Source of the DNA: Quillaja saponaria
Taxonomy: Eukaryota > Streptophyta > Magnoliopsida > Fabales > Quillajaceae
Length of the DNA: 64,000 nucleotides
Direction: 5' to 3'
NCBI GenBank assembly: GCA_029379385.1
Contig: CM055606.1
Span: forward strand, 4,030,001-4,094,000
The notes under the pieces were generated by a model that was given only the letters and a program-made list of their open reading frames with translations, was not told the DNA's origin and searched no databases. This document shows positions 47,301-60,687 of the stretch, piece by piece. The position numbers were made by a program, and so were the translations under genes. Positions within the stretch are counted from its first letter, which is position 1. Each line of letters begins with the position of its first letter.

Positions 47301-47794
47301 TGCAGCAGTTGTATAATGTCACAACTGCAATATTTTTTTCTTTATAACTTTTTATAGTTATCATTCTCTCAGCGTCAGTACTTCTTAACTCCTGACAAAC
47401 ATCGTTCATTGATTTACCTTATGAAGAAAATAATAAAATCAAAACAATCCTAGCTAATTTTAGCTAAATCAAACAACGGGCACTAACCACATCAATCAAG
47501 GAAATGGTTCCAACTCACCACCTGAGGTAATTCTACCAATCAAATCTAAACAATGCTATCAAATTATAAGAACCCAAATTTATAATCAGAAGTACCAAAC
47601 ATGTAACTGATATAAAAATCAACTAATATACAAAATCCACCAAAAAAAAAAAGACTAGTCCAATACAAATACATACCCTTGCTTGCGCTGATGAGAAAGA
47701 ATCCATCAGGCGTAACCGGGCTGTAAAACAGATCCACTACAGGCCGGGAATGACCGTGGCACACCAGCGGAACCGCCACCTTTTTCTTATCCAT
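44397..47794 (-). CDS. STRAP-type WD40-repeat protein, 7 exons
   Basis: Exons (minus): 47794-47677, 47223-47088, 46121-46040, 45506-45331, 45185-45048, 44965-44826, 44659-44397. All borders are GT/AG with consistent phase, giving 350 aa, the standard length for STRAP (serine-threonine kinase receptor-associated protein). WD40 blades are visible as [25 protein letters not shown] ... [31 protein letters not shown] ... [47 protein letters not shown] ... [26 protein letters not shown] ... VHVFDFHTG, and [20 protein letters not shown] ... GTIRIWQT. A Ser/Glu/Lys-rich tail ends EEAVNE. Family knowledge: a seven-blade propeller scaffold; in animals it joins the SMN/UNRIP complex and TGF-beta receptor signalling. 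The plant role is less defined. It is a same-strand neighbour of H2A.Z, 0.65 kb apart. Confidence 0.92.
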
Positions 47795-49334
47795 TCCTTA
47801 CAGCTTCAAGCTAAGTAATTTATGGGGGGAAAAAAACTACCTTTTTCACAGCTATTTCCACTTTGTGATCTATATAACTGGGAATACTTCCAGAAACTCT
47901 AAATTCAAACAAAATTACACAACAAACAAAATCAGGGACGACGATGACTTGTAAGACTGAGAAATGGAGTTGTTTGTGACAGAAATTCTATATAAAAAAC
48001 AGATTAATGCAAGAAATGGCGGTATTTTTAAACACAGGTGGGAATCGCTAATCCAATGAAAATTCTTATGCCGGATTATTTGAGTGAATCCACACCTCCT
48101 AACCCTCTGAAAGTTTCAGCCTCTGACAAAACCAGATCTAAAAAGAAGAAAAGAGGAAGAAGGAAACAAAATGGAAAACCTAAAAAAGGAAAAAAAATGA
48201 AAAGGGTAAGAAGAGAGAACAGAGCTTGGCGAAGGGCTAGGCGCAAGGAAATGTTGACAATGGATCTACTCTTTTATAGGGTGAACTTTCAGAGGGTTTG
48301 GGGGAAAATGAAAAGAAAGAAAAATAAAATAAAAATTTTTACTTGGATTTTGTCAATAAGGCTAGTTTGTTAAATATAATTATTAATTAAGTTATTTATT
48401 TATATTTATATTATTTTATTTATCTACAAATTTTTATATAATTATTTATTTTATGCGATAGAAATACATATTTCTCATTTGACTGAATTAAACGAGAAAT
48501 TTTACTTTTATGTTTGAGAATTTATATTTTTATAAGATTAAATTACTGAAATAAAATAAATATTTTGTGGCTAAATACATATCATTTTATGGAATGCAAT
48601 TGACATTCTTTCATAACAAACTAACAATAAAAAATAAAAAAATAAAAGTTTTCTTACCAAAAATTTTATGTTTCCTTACCAAGCAAAAATTATGTTGTGT
48701 TGTTAGAGGCTTTAGTCTAATGATTTGAAGAGATAAAAATAAATATAAAGTTATTGAAATTCAAGATGAAGCATGAATTATTTGTTAATTTAACCAACAA
48801 GACATTTTTTTTAGGAATAAAAAAATAAAATTCAGTTTGAGCAATGATAAGTTTAAAATAAGGCTTATTATATTTTTAGTACTTATACCTAAATTGAAAA
48901 TTCAGTTTCGTCCATATATTACAAAAGGTTAAAATATAATCTTATAGTTTCAAAAACTATGCAACGTGATTATTTTCGTCACTTCTTGTCAAATTTAACT
49001 TAATAGAAGATGACGTGATAAATAATATCATACATCCATGGCTTATCTAGATATCATTATAGACGAATAGAAAATACCATGTAATATGTGTAAAATAATT
49101 AAATAAGTTTTTTAAAAATTAAAATTAGAAAATATACTAAAAACATATATTAAAATAACAGAGAAACTTAAAAAGAAAAATTGTCAAAAATTTCTTCATC
49201 ATCATTACATCTTCCTTCTTTGAATTTACAAAGATTCTTTCTCCTCGTCATATAGCATGGTGAATCATCAATCCACCACACCAGTAGAAAAGTCATCCAT
49301 TTACAAACTCTTCTAAATCCCTTACAAACCCTCT
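47795..49334. other. Upstream region of STRAP and AT-rich intergenic DNA
   Basis: A perfect 15-bp inverted repeat (AACCCTCTGAAAGTT at 48101-48115, its inverse at 48284-48298) brackets a purine-rich segment. The Lys/Arg-rich 111-codon frame at 48038-48373 is a by-product of this purine run and is not called. A copy of the dispersed MITE-like repeat (TAGTTTCAAAAACTATGCAA, CGTGATTATTTTCGTCA) lies at about 48870-49060. Confidence 0.45.
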
Positions 49335-52300
49335 TGTAGGAGAAGAAAAATTACTCCTATCTTAAATTGACACGTGGCGACTTCCAAGACATCAAAAATA
49401 CAAATCATAAGATGTCACATGTTTTAAAATAATTTACATGTCAATTACATGTAGACAATTCATGGTAAATAAAATTTTGTCATGTATCTATTATGACAAA
49501 AATAAAATAAATATTTTCAAATAAAGGCATGACACAACCAATAAGACTTTGCCATGTAACATTGAGCTCTACTCAAAATTCTATAAATAGAAGGCTCACC
49601 CACTATTTGGAGAGGAGAACAAGAACAAAAAATAAATTACAATCAGAACTCTGCAAAACTTAAGTCCTAGGACATTGTAGAACCTTTAGCCTTCAACAAC
49701 AAGAGCTTTCCCTAATCATTGAAGATCTGAGCATTCAACCGTTCATCAAAGGATCGTAAGCACAAAGCTTAGAGATTTAAATCCAATTCGTGATCAAAAT
49801 CAACTTGTTCAAGATCAAGCTCCACGAGTCCTCATATAAGAAATCAACTCCGTGACCAAGCTTAAAGCTGATGAAGCCTTAACAATTCATCCCGAATTAG
49901 CTGGTGATTTCAAAAGAACAAGTCAAATACTAGTTCTTTGTATAGTTGGATTGAGCCTCAAGCATTTAACTGTCGCGATCAAGACACATACTTGTGAGAA
50001 TAGGTCAACTACATCCTCAATGACAATCCAAATCGCCATTTTAAAGAATCAACATCATTTCATTCGGGATCAAGCTTTCAAGCTCTCGAATCAAATAAAC
50101 TTTCATTGAGATTGAAACAAAAGAATTGTCCTTTCTACTGTAAACAATATCAATATAGAGATTATATCCTATTCACTGATATAAGTTAATACAAATTTTA
50201 TATTGTACACGTTTTTTGTCATTTAATTTACAAGCTCGAAATCAGTGTTTACAAATTTGGCACGCTCGGTGGGATAACTTTGTCTCTCATCTATTTCTCC
50301 TTCGAAAAAGATCTCGATATCAACATCATCCGATCTCATGGCCATCACGAGGGAGCAAGACAACAATGATATCGGTGTCACTGCCAAAGTTGTCACCTCC
50401 TTTGCCATTCATGTTGATTCCACCAGCAAGATCATATATAATAGACCGATCACACAAAAGTGGTTGAAGTCAATCAATTAACAACTTCTTCAATCAATAA
50501 ATCAAGTCAGGGCTAGACCTTTCATCATACCTGATATCCATGCCTGTGGAAAAGTAGACTATATTGTCAATGACATAGATTTATCTTTCTTAGAGAATTT
50601 CAAATTATTTAGGGGCAAGACTCCATGCTCTAAGGAAGATTCTCATGTTTCTACCATCTCTGAGGTGTCACTTACAAGTTTGGATGGCGAATTGATTTTT
50701 TCCACAATAGATATATTCTTGTGTATTGATGTCATGCCTGTCATGCCTGTCATGTTGATTAAAGTTTCGACCAGGGAAGATAAAATACTAGAATTGGAGA
50801 AGAAGATCGTGCACCTCGCCAAAATTATTGACGACAAAGACTTTGAGATTGCTAATCTCATACATAAGTTGTAGATGCAAAATAGTGTTGAGCACAGTCA
50901 ACAACCAATTTACATTCTTGGTTGGACTTTAAATGTTGTCGTCATGGACAAAAGAAAAAAGAAAGAAGAGCTTGAAGTTTCTCAACGACTTTCCATTTCC
51001 ATTACAATGCTCTCGATACAGCAGTTGTAGGACAGGATCACCTACACCATCTGAGCATAATATGTAGGATGTTCACAAAATTCTCTTTTGCACTCAAAGC
51101 CATACACGAAATTGATTGATAACATAAAAATGCCTCTTGGTATCAACCTCCAAAGTTCAACCAGTTTGATGGAAATGGAAGCCTAAACAACACATTACAC
51201 ATTTTGTTAAGACTTGTGAAAATGCTAGGGCTTGGGGAGATATTCTTGTTAAACAATTTGTTCGATGTACACTAAGTTGAAGCTTGAGTTAATTAACAAT
51301 TGGGAGCAACTTGAAAGAGATTTTCTCAACTGATTCTACAGTACTCAATGTACGGTCACCTTGATGGAGCTCACCAACACTAAACAATGGAGTGATGAGT
51401 ATGTATTTGACTATATCAACCAGTGGTGAGCACTAAGCTTATATTGCAAAGAGTGAGTATCAGAAATCTCTGCAATTGAAATATGCACATAAGGCATGCA
51501 TGGGGAGCTTTTACACATCCTTAAAGGAATCAAGCCTCGAATATTCGTGCACATGAACCAAGTCTTGAGTGGACATTTGTAGGAGGCAAAAAACTACTCC
51601 TATTATAAATTAACATGTGACACTTACAAGGTATACAAATCACAAGATGTCACATGTTTCAAATAATTTACATGTCAATTACATGTAGACAATTCGTGGC
51701 CAACAAAATCTCATCATATATCTGTAGGGATTTTGATTATACTGGGCACAGCGAAATTTTAAAAAAATTTCGGCATAACCAAATTTTTAGGATAATCTCT
51801 ATTGTTTATGAACCAGTGTTTTTCTATTAATCTTATAAATAGAATATTACCTCTTGAAGCGATTAGGACGATCTTAACTTTTGATCCATAAGTTGTACAG
51901 GGTGTACAACCTCTAAGTGTATCCACACCGAATGACTTGATCAAGAGCTATGTGTTGGCTGCCAAAAATCTCCTTGTGTGCTAGCACAAGTGATAATATG
52001 TTCTCACTTCTCACAAACACTCAGTTTGCCAATAATTCTCTGCTGAGAATTTTGGTTCTCTATGATATCTGAATAAAAGTTACGTACGATACTTATAAGG
52101 TCTAACCTTATTTAAGTATAATATAACTGAACTCTAAATGATAAGATTAGATCTTATCTGTTAGAGACTTTTAGATAAAATAGGAAAATCTTAACAAAGT
52201 TAATCCTATTTTAAATTTCAAATATCATTTGTCTATAATTATATAAAAGCTCAAAACTTCTCTTAATCAAATTGTATCTTTTTGTGTGTGACCCCTTAGG

Positions 52301-54058
52301 TTCATATTAAACTAACAGTAGGCCACATTAATTTAATGTATTTTTCAATTAGATCCACATCTAATTAATTTAAATCAAAACTAATTTTGATTTAACAATT
52401 AATGAGATGACTAGCAGCATGTGATGACTACCCAGATAATATAAATATATTTGTAAACCTTTCTATTGTTAGCTACCATACAATTCAATCTTTCCATCAT
52501 TTAATGTTCCTGATTAAACTTAGAGTATGTATTAATGTCAAACCCTAAATTGTTTAATCTGATGTATCTATTTATAAGTCACAACTCATGTGGTAAAACT
52601 TAAATTCTCTAATCTAGTTTCACACTACCTTGGCCAGGGACTTTCAGAATTATGTCTTAATTAGAAAATATAGAACATTCTCTCTCTTTACTGAGAGTGA
52701 TAGATCCCTTATTATACACTCATATACTTTCTTACATAGATAGTCATACCTAACATTTATTTCTGTATAACCCATAGTGAATTATACTTAAATAGTATCA
52801 AAGCATGATAACCTATGTACAAGGTATCTATGATGCCTCAGGTCTGAAGATTATTGGCACCACTACAACTGAAGAACACTCATTGACAACTATATAAAAG
52901 TCCATATGATTCTATGATCGGTCAATTCAGTGTACTTGTTCTCTAGCAAGCACCTACATGTTTATTATAGTGTCAACTACACAAGTAATCATGAGATCGA
53001 TCACCCTCAACATTTGAGCTAATATTACATGTACTAATCTAACCGGATCATTAATTTTCATTATTAATGATCCTATGATTAGAAATATTTAAGAACAAAG
53101 CTTAAGAAAATATATCTCATAAGCATGATCACATCATGGTTCTTATTTTCATTGCTTATATTCTATAAGATTTATCATGTTCATACTAAAGAATTAACTA
53201 GCAATTAAAGTACATGATAAATAATAATACCATATAATAATGAAACAAATTCATTTTATTAATAAATGAATAAGATTGTATTTATAAGTAATATACCATA
53301 GACATCTAATATCATTGGCTTGTAGGGCATACTACTAACAATATCTATTATGAAAAGAGAAAATAAATATTCTAAAAAAGCATGACACTTCTAATAAGAC
53401 TTTATATGGCATTGAGCTCTCTTTAAAACTCTATAAATAGAGGGCTCACCCACCATTTGGAGGAGGAGAATAAGATAAAAAAGAAAAAGAAAAAAGAAAT
53501 ATTAGAGCTTTGCAAAACTTAAGTCCCAGGACCATGCAGAACCTCTAGCTTTCAACAACAAGAGTTTTTCCTAGTCATTGAAGATCTGAGTATTCAACCA
53601 TTCATCAAAGTAACATCTTTATACTAGCACAAAGCTTACAAATTTAAATCTAGTACATGATCAAAATCAACTTGTTCGAGATCAAGCTCCACAAGCCCTC
53701 ATATATGAAATTAACTTCGTGACCAAGCTCGAAGCCCATGAAGCCCCAACAATTCATCCCAAGTCAACTGGTGATTTCACAAGAACAACAAGTCAAAGAC
53801 TGTTCTTTGTACCAGATTTAGCCTTAAGCATTTGTTGTTGTCGTTTAAAAGAATCAACATCATTTCATTAAGGATAAAGTTTTCAAGCCCTTGAATCAAA
53901 TAAACTTTCAAGGATATCAAATCAGAGGAATTATTCTTTCTATTATAAACAATATCAATACAAATATTGTACCCTATTCACTGATATAAATTGAAACAAA
54001 TTTTATTTTGTATATGTTTCTTGTCATTTATTTTACATACTCAAAATCCGTATTTACA
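49335..54058 (+). mobile_element. Gag-only Ty3/gypsy LTR retrotransposon, interrupted in its 3' LTR
   Basis: 5' LTR 49335-50253 (TGTAGGAG...TTTACA, about 919 bp) and 3' LTR 51578-54058 are homologous. Removing a 1.62-kb insertion from the 3' LTR leaves about 860 bp, with shared blocks CTCTATAAATAGA.GGCTCACCCA (TATA-like), TCATTGAAGATCTGAG and AAATC.GT.TTTACA. Directly after the 5' LTR, AATTTGGCACGCTCGGTGGG has the look of a primer-binding/leader sequence of plant gypsy elements. The 1.3-kb internal region encodes only gag-like pieces (MAITREQDNNDIGV near 50338; SWEQLERDFLN-like NNWEQLERDFLN, MELTNTKQW, YVFDYINQW, MHGELLHILKGIKPR), with stops, and runs straight into the 3' LTR; pol is missing. 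Flanking target duplications are not clear (CCTCT versus TCTCC). Confidence 0.8.
51723..53340 (-). mobile_element. Nested LTR-like insertion (probable solo copia LTR), 1618 bp
   Basis: It interrupts the 3' LTR of the gypsy element. A perfect 5-bp duplication, ATATC, flanks it (51718-51722 and 53341-53345), and it begins TG and ends CA on the plus strand. Read on the minus strand it begins TGTTAGTAGTATGCCCTACA, which I associate with plant Ty1/copia LTRs. There are no long open frames, PBS or coding domains, consistent with a solo LTR left by recombination. It is younger than the gypsy element it splits. Confidence 0.75.
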
Positions 54059-56640
54059 TCTCCTTTTTCTGCCATGTCATATTATCTCTCATAAGAATTG
54101 CCACTTAGGCTTCGGCTGGACTAAAACCATGTATTCAACACCCAGTTTTTAGTCAAATCCAAAATCAAGTATTTAACACCTAGGTTTTGTTCACCTAGAA
54201 TATTAGTTGATAGTTAGCTAGATTTAGTTTTAGTTTATGTCTACTTTCTATTATAAAAAAAGTACAAGAGCTAGTGGGTTGCATTTGAAAAGTGTGGCAC
54301 TGATATGCATTTAATTTTTATTTATTTTTTTAAAAAAAAAAAACTTCATTTGTTCTATTAAATAGTACTCTCATCCTTGACTTATAGTTTTTATCTCAAT
54401 TTGGAGTAGGCATTCCTTAATATTTAAATCTCATATGCTCTCTTATTTTAATAAATAAAATAATGCACACCTTTTTATTTATCATAATTATGTTCTTAGT
54501 GGCGCTAATAATTTTCTCAGCAGAAAATAGAGATAGCACTTCTTGGCTAGTTGGCTACTCTTTTCTTCTTTTCAACTTGCTCTTTAGGATGCTCCCAACC
54601 AAAACCAATTGATCAAACTTATATGTAATTAGAACAAAACTAAATTGGTTCTTGTATTTGGTGCTGACATGCAAGGTCAATTGAGTGACTAGATGAATCA
54701 TTTATGGGGTGCAAATTGGAATATTATTAGATGACCTATTAAGGGTCAAAATTCTGTGAAACTAACAACACTTTCAATAGAAAGAATTCTATTTTCTAGA
54801 GATGTCATCCCAAGCAATGGGTCTCCAAAAGCCATTTACACCTCTTGCCTCAACTACTTCTCCTAATACAAGTACAGAACAAGCCTAACTTGCACAAACA
54901 AGGCCTTCCTTCCTCAAAGAGATAAATAAGCAATTTTTTAAGCACTTTTAATGCCATAAAAGAAAGCTACATTCTAGTCCCATAATAACAAAAAAGTAAA
55001 CATTGTGGGCTTAAACACTTTCTTCCTTAAAAAATTAATGCATTTTTTTCCCCTTTGTATTATTATTATTATTTTATTTTTTATTTTTTTTGTGTTGAGA
55101 AAAGTAGTCGTTGGAGTGCATAGCATTAGCATCCAATGCTATTTCTTTTTCCTTCTTCATTTTCCTACTTTCTATAGTGTGGAGCTATTTGTTGGTAGAT
55201 AAGAGTTAAATGTAGCTCTTTCCAAATATGAGAGTAAGCATGTAATGTGTGTATTACAATGTTATGGGCCTATTACATTTTTAATGGATATTAGTTAAAT
55301 CAATGAATGGGATGGATTTAGCAAAGCTGGGTATTTGGCTAAGGGTTTAAGCTTGAATAAAAGTCAGTTGTTCAACACTCTGTTTTATGCTTGAGTGGCA
55401 ATGTATGGCAGTATGCATAATATGTTGAACATCTGAGATGACACAAAAATTGGGGGTTGAACCCCTGTTTTTAAAAATAGCCATGAAACAATATGCTGAA
55501 CATCTAAGGTGGCGCAAAAATCGGGGGTTGAACCTTTGTTTTTAAAAATACCTCTTTCAAGCAATAATTTTTTAAAACTTCCTATTTAAGTTTTATGTTT
55601 GAAAATTAACACCTTTATGCAGTTTCCCCCCTGGTTTCCTAGTCCAACTAAAATCCTAACCATGAAGAACTATTCTCATTCTTCACACAACAATTTTTGG
55701 GATTTCTTGCTGTGGTCAAGCGAAATTGCCACTGAAAATATCTTTTATGATGTATCTCCATCCTCCAACAACAGCACCTACAAAGTAAAATTCATATGCA
55801 GCCATGACAGAAAATCCAACACAAACCCCATGGCCAGCTTGCTTACTTTTTATCTTTTTTTATTTTAATAATATAAAAATTCAGATTTTCATCTATATTT
55901 TTTGTACAAAAAACAATGGCACTCACTAATACTTTTTTTGGCCATGTATTATGCTACGTCAAATTTTGTTTAGTTATGTTATACACAGTCACCCCCATTA
56001 AGTTTAAATGGATATAACGTGATGACTGGATCGCATTGCATAGTTTTTAAAATTATAGGATGGCATTTTGACTTTTTAAACATAAGAACTAAAGTGACTT
56101 TTCGGCTAAACTGTAAAGACAGAAAGTATAATTTAGTCCTAAAATAATAATATATAGGATTGATTTATTTTTGACCCAAGCATGTATAAAAATAAATAAA
56201 TAAGTTGGATTTATACTTTAAAAATGTTATAATAAAGCTTATGTTATTGTGAAAACAACGCATAACAAGGGGTAGGGGTGAGCATGTAATTCGAAAGGCT
56301 GAAGAATTACCACAAACTTGACCAAATCTACCTACGACCAACCCAAACTGAAAAATAAGATAATGTATTTGGTTGGATTTTTTTTCTTTTCTTTTTGTAA
56401 TTGGGTCTGGTCGGTGATGTCAAAAAATGGGGCTATATGATGATATGCAACCTTTCTGCCTTTGTTGTCCATAGTAAAGACGAGGCCATATGGTGATAAT
56501 AACAAAAAGACATTTATGCAACTGTCTGGAAGCAATGATTGGTCCTAGGAATCACGTGATAATGCTACAAAAACAATTTCACATGGCTCAAATCATTCCA
56601 TCAATGCACTGGATCCCAAAAATAGAATTTCAAAAGGTGT
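54059..56640. other. Intergenic region, repeats but no gene
   Basis: AT-rich, no supportable CDS. A roughly 67-bp unit is tandemly duplicated at about 55418-55550. A copy of the MITE-like repeat lies at about 55950-56145 on the opposite strand to the 21.5- and 48.9-kb copies. Short open frames here (for example 55599-55868) have no recognisable features. Confidence 0.4.
55418..55550. repeat. Two-copy tandem repeat of about 67 bp
   Basis: Both copies read TATG[T/C]TGAACATCT.AG.TG.C.CAAAAAT followed by GGGGGTTGAACC and TTGTTTTTAAAAATA-like ends, with roughly 90 per cent identity by eye. Confidence 0.8.
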
Positions 56641-57408
56641 AACAGAAGGCAATAAATAGGTTAATCCCACATATTCAAACTTGAAGCAATTGAATGACTC
56701 ATACATTATTGTGATTGAAGAGGGTAGTACTAAGTGACAAAGAGAAGTTAAAGCATGTGATATTGTGATGACTAATAATCAAGAAATTCATAATGAGGGT
56801 GCTACTTTTAGTATGGGCTCGGATGAAAGGGAAAATAAGAAAAAGCCAAAACTTAAGCAACTAGCCCATGAGATACCCCTTGTGTTACAACCTCATCCTA
56901 TTGTTCCTTCAGTCTCAGAAAAGAAGAACTTCAGTATAATTCAAAAAGGGTTTTAAGAAACATTGTTCCACCAAAACTACGAATGAAATTTCTGAAAACA
57001 GGGAGGCTACCCTCATCTAGCCTTAGGCTGATTAATGGACATAATGTTTTGGAATGTGTAAGGTTTGGGGACCCCCTCAATTCATGCATTCCTATTCCCT
57101 ATCATTGATTTGTCTATCAGAAATAAAAGCAAACAAGGATAGAGCAATAAAATTTGCAACACATTGTGGCCTAGTTAATTATTTTATAGTTGAGGTAGAA
57201 GGATTATTTTGTAGTTGTGCAGAGTAACCAATTATTCATCTATGCTAATGTGACTCCAAAAAATAGGATGTAACATCAGTTTATCTAAGTTGTGATGGTA
57301 ACTGCCAGGGATGCTCAGTTTCAAGTGCTACTCAATATATGCAATTCTTCGTGTTTGAAGCTTATGATATTTGCTGATTTTAATGTGATTCTCAATGATG
57401 CCAAAAAA

Positions 57409-57899
57409 CAGGGTGGGGGACATCCTCAACTACTACAGCCTCGTCATACCTTCTAGAGATTTATTGATAACTGCAGATGACTCAGAATAATAGATGGCAT
57501 GGTGATAGAAGTATACAAGAAAGGCTGGACAAGTTCCTTGTATCAGTTGATTAGTTTACTCAATATATATATGCATAGGTGACCCACCTTGAAGAGCTAG
57601 GGTTATATCACAAGAAAGGTGGGCAGGTTCCTTGTATCAATTGACTGCTTTACTCAGTTTGTACGGGAAGGAGGCATCCTCAACTATTACAACCTCGTCA
57701 TAACTTCTAAAGATTCATTGATAATTGTAGGCTTCTTGAGTTACCTTTTTAAGGGTATCATTTTACTTGGAATAATAGGTGGCATGATGATGGAAATATA
57801 CAAGAAAGGCTGGCATAGGTTCCTTGTATCAAATGACTAGTTTGCTCAGTATGAACATGGATAGGTGACCCAACTTGATGAGCTAGGGTTGGATCACAG
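57409..57899 (+). repeat. Tandem duplication of about 250 bp inside the LINE endonuclease region
   Basis: Unit 1 (about 57409-57660) and unit 2 (about 57661-57899) share the blocks CATCCTCAACTA[C/T]TACA[G/A]CCTCGT, ATAGATGGCATG/ATAGGTGGCATG, ATACAAGAAAGGCTGG, GGTTCCTTGTATCA and TGAGCTAGGGTT, in the same order. The unit is part of the endonuclease domain, so the duplication occurred in or after a dead copy. Confidence 0.75.
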
Positions 57900-60687
57900 T
57901 CCCATCATCCTCACTCCTTGGAAGGTACTCTCTAATCATAAGCTAAATTCAGATTGACGCAAGATAGACTGACTTAAATGACGTATGCAATATTGTTGCT
58001 ACAACATGGCAAGTAGAGGTACAAGGAACCGAACACTTCAAAATCTTCACCAAGTTGAAAAAGATAAGACATGAACTTGTGTCATGGAGAAAATCAGGGG
58101 ACTTTTAGTTCTAAAAGTCATATTCTGAGGTTACAAAGTCAAATTGTAGCTCTCAAAGACAACCAAACTTGGTTTGACAGAGATAATATTGTTGTATAAA
58201 GAAGGAACTAACAAAGCACTGGGCTAAGGAAAAAGAATGTTGGAACCAAAAATCAAGGGTTAATTGGTTGAGATTAGGTGACCGCAATACGAAGTTTTTC
58301 TATACAAAAGTAGTCCAACAGAGGCATATTAACAACATTGCAGTCCTGGGTGATGATCAAGGTAACTTGCAAATTAATAGAAGCAACACTACTGGGGTGG
58401 CACTAGACTATTTTTCAACACTCTTTAAGTCTCATAGAATAAACAAACAAGAGAAAATCCTCCAACATGTTTCTAAACGAGTTAATGCCTCTGTGAACTG
58501 AAGCCTCCTTAAACCAACGGACACAGAATGAAATCAAAAGAGCTGCATTTTAATCGATCTCATAAGTGCTCCATGACAATTAAAATTGATATGAACAAAG
58601 CCTATAACTGAATAGAATGGGCGTCTTCGAAGGCATGTTAAAGAAACTTGGCTTTCATCCTCGATGGATTAATTTGATTATGGAACTCGTATCGATTGTC
58701 ACATATTCTATTTTATTCTTAGGTGAAACTCATGGTTTTTTAAAACTAACCATAAGGCTCAGACAAGGAGACCCTCTTTCCCTATATTTATTTCTACTTT
58801 ATGTATAAGGGCTTTCCATTTTACCTAATGAAGTGGAGGCATCACAACGCATTCATGATTTACAGGTGACAGGAAGGTGTCTATCAATCAATCATCTTTT
58901 ATTTGAGGATGATTCCATCTTTTTTTGTTGAGCTGATCAGAAGGAGTGCAATGAAATTCTCAGTATTCTTTTAGTATATGAAGCAATCAATGGCCAATCT
59001 ATCAATGTTCAAAAATCATCGATATTTTTTAGTGGCAACACTCCAATTCATATTCAGACATCTCTTGCTTTTACTTTGAGGATTTCTAACATCGGAAGAC
59101 AAGACAAGTACCTTAGCCTGCCACCTTGGTGAATAATCAAATAAAGAAACATTCAGGGACATTAAAGAGTAGGTTGCCAAAAAACTTCAAGGTTGGAAAG
59201 CTAAATGTTTATCCCCCATCGGTAAAGAAGTGCTTATTAAAGCTATTGCTACAACAATGCCTATTGACATTATGTCATGTTTTAAATTTCCTATTTACTT
59301 ATGCAAAGAGATCAACCACATGATCTCAAACTTTTGGTGGGTGTAAATCAATGGGGAGATAAAACTACACTGGATTAGCTGGAAAACTATGTGCAAACCA
59401 AAGAAAAATAGTATGTTAAGCTTTAAGGATTTGGAAAAACTCAATCTTGCCATGCTAGGGAAACAATACTGGAGGTTAGCTAAGTGGGAAAACAATATGT
59501 TATTTAGGGTTTTGAAGGGTAGATATTTCCCATTCACATCCTTCCTTAAGGCAACAAAAGGGTCTAATACTTCGTGGGGGTGGAGAAGTTTGCTTGCTAG
59601 ACGTGATGTTATTAAATTGGGAGTTGGATGAAAGTTTGCTAATGGTAAGTCAATTAACATTACTGAGGATGTTTGGATTCCAAGACCATAACTTACCAAG
59701 ATTTAGTTTAAAGAGTATGTTAACACTAATAAGGGTATGTCAATTAATTAATAATAGTTCCAAAGAGTGGTAGCCCCCCTGTTTGTTGAGCTATTTGATG
59801 AACAAACAACTGTTGCATTCTAAATATTCTTTTGTCAGTTATTGGAAGTGAAGATAAACTAATATGGCATTTTACTCCACGATGCATTTATATTGTTTCC
59901 TTGGGTTACCAAGTTCTAGATAGTACCACCATCCCTACCATGGTTCCTGCTATGGATAAGAGATCAGTTTGGAATAGGGCAATTCCTTATAAGTTGAAGG
60001 TGTTTACTTGGGGTTTATTATATGAAAGTCTTGCAGTGAGGAGTAATTTACATTCAAGAATCAGTAACATGGATGATACATGTATTTTTTGTGTTGCTGA
60101 GCCAGAAACAGAAAGCCATTTAGTTTGCAAGTTGCAACTTTTGTTTCTAGGTTACAAGTTTTCTTTGCAAATCTGGAAACATATTTCTCCGGAGTCAATC
60201 CTCAATTTTTCTCAAACGGTAAGCTTTGGGCAATGGTAGAATCAATTACATCAAGGTGTTATTGTGCCTACGCATTTCTCATTAGACTTATTCTGTCACT
60301 GTCTTTGGCACATTTGGAAAGCACACAATGATAAGTTTTTTTAATAATCTGATATTCTGAGACTGAGGTGGCTAATAAAGTTTTATAAGATTTAAAAGAG
60401 TTCAAGAATGTTCATTATTCAAATCAAGGTCACGCAATCCATTCTCATAGGCAGCCAAGTAGTTCGAGTGATAGGTGGTAGATTCCATCCCCAGAAAAAT
60501 CAATTTTGATACAAGGGTTAATAGATCAGCAAACTTGGGAAGCAAGGGCTTTGTTGCGAGAAATAACGAAGGTTGCATTTTGAAGGCATATGGGAGGATA
60601 TGGAGTGGTATAACTTATCCTTTCTTACTTGAAGCCCTTGCTTTAAGGGAAACTTAAATTATGGAAACGTAGGAATCATAGCAGAGG

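Noticed and set aside
48038..48373. Lys/Arg-rich 111-codon plus-strand frame resembling a ribosomal-type basic protein
   Set aside because: Composition follows from an A/G-rich tract upstream of STRAP; no family match.
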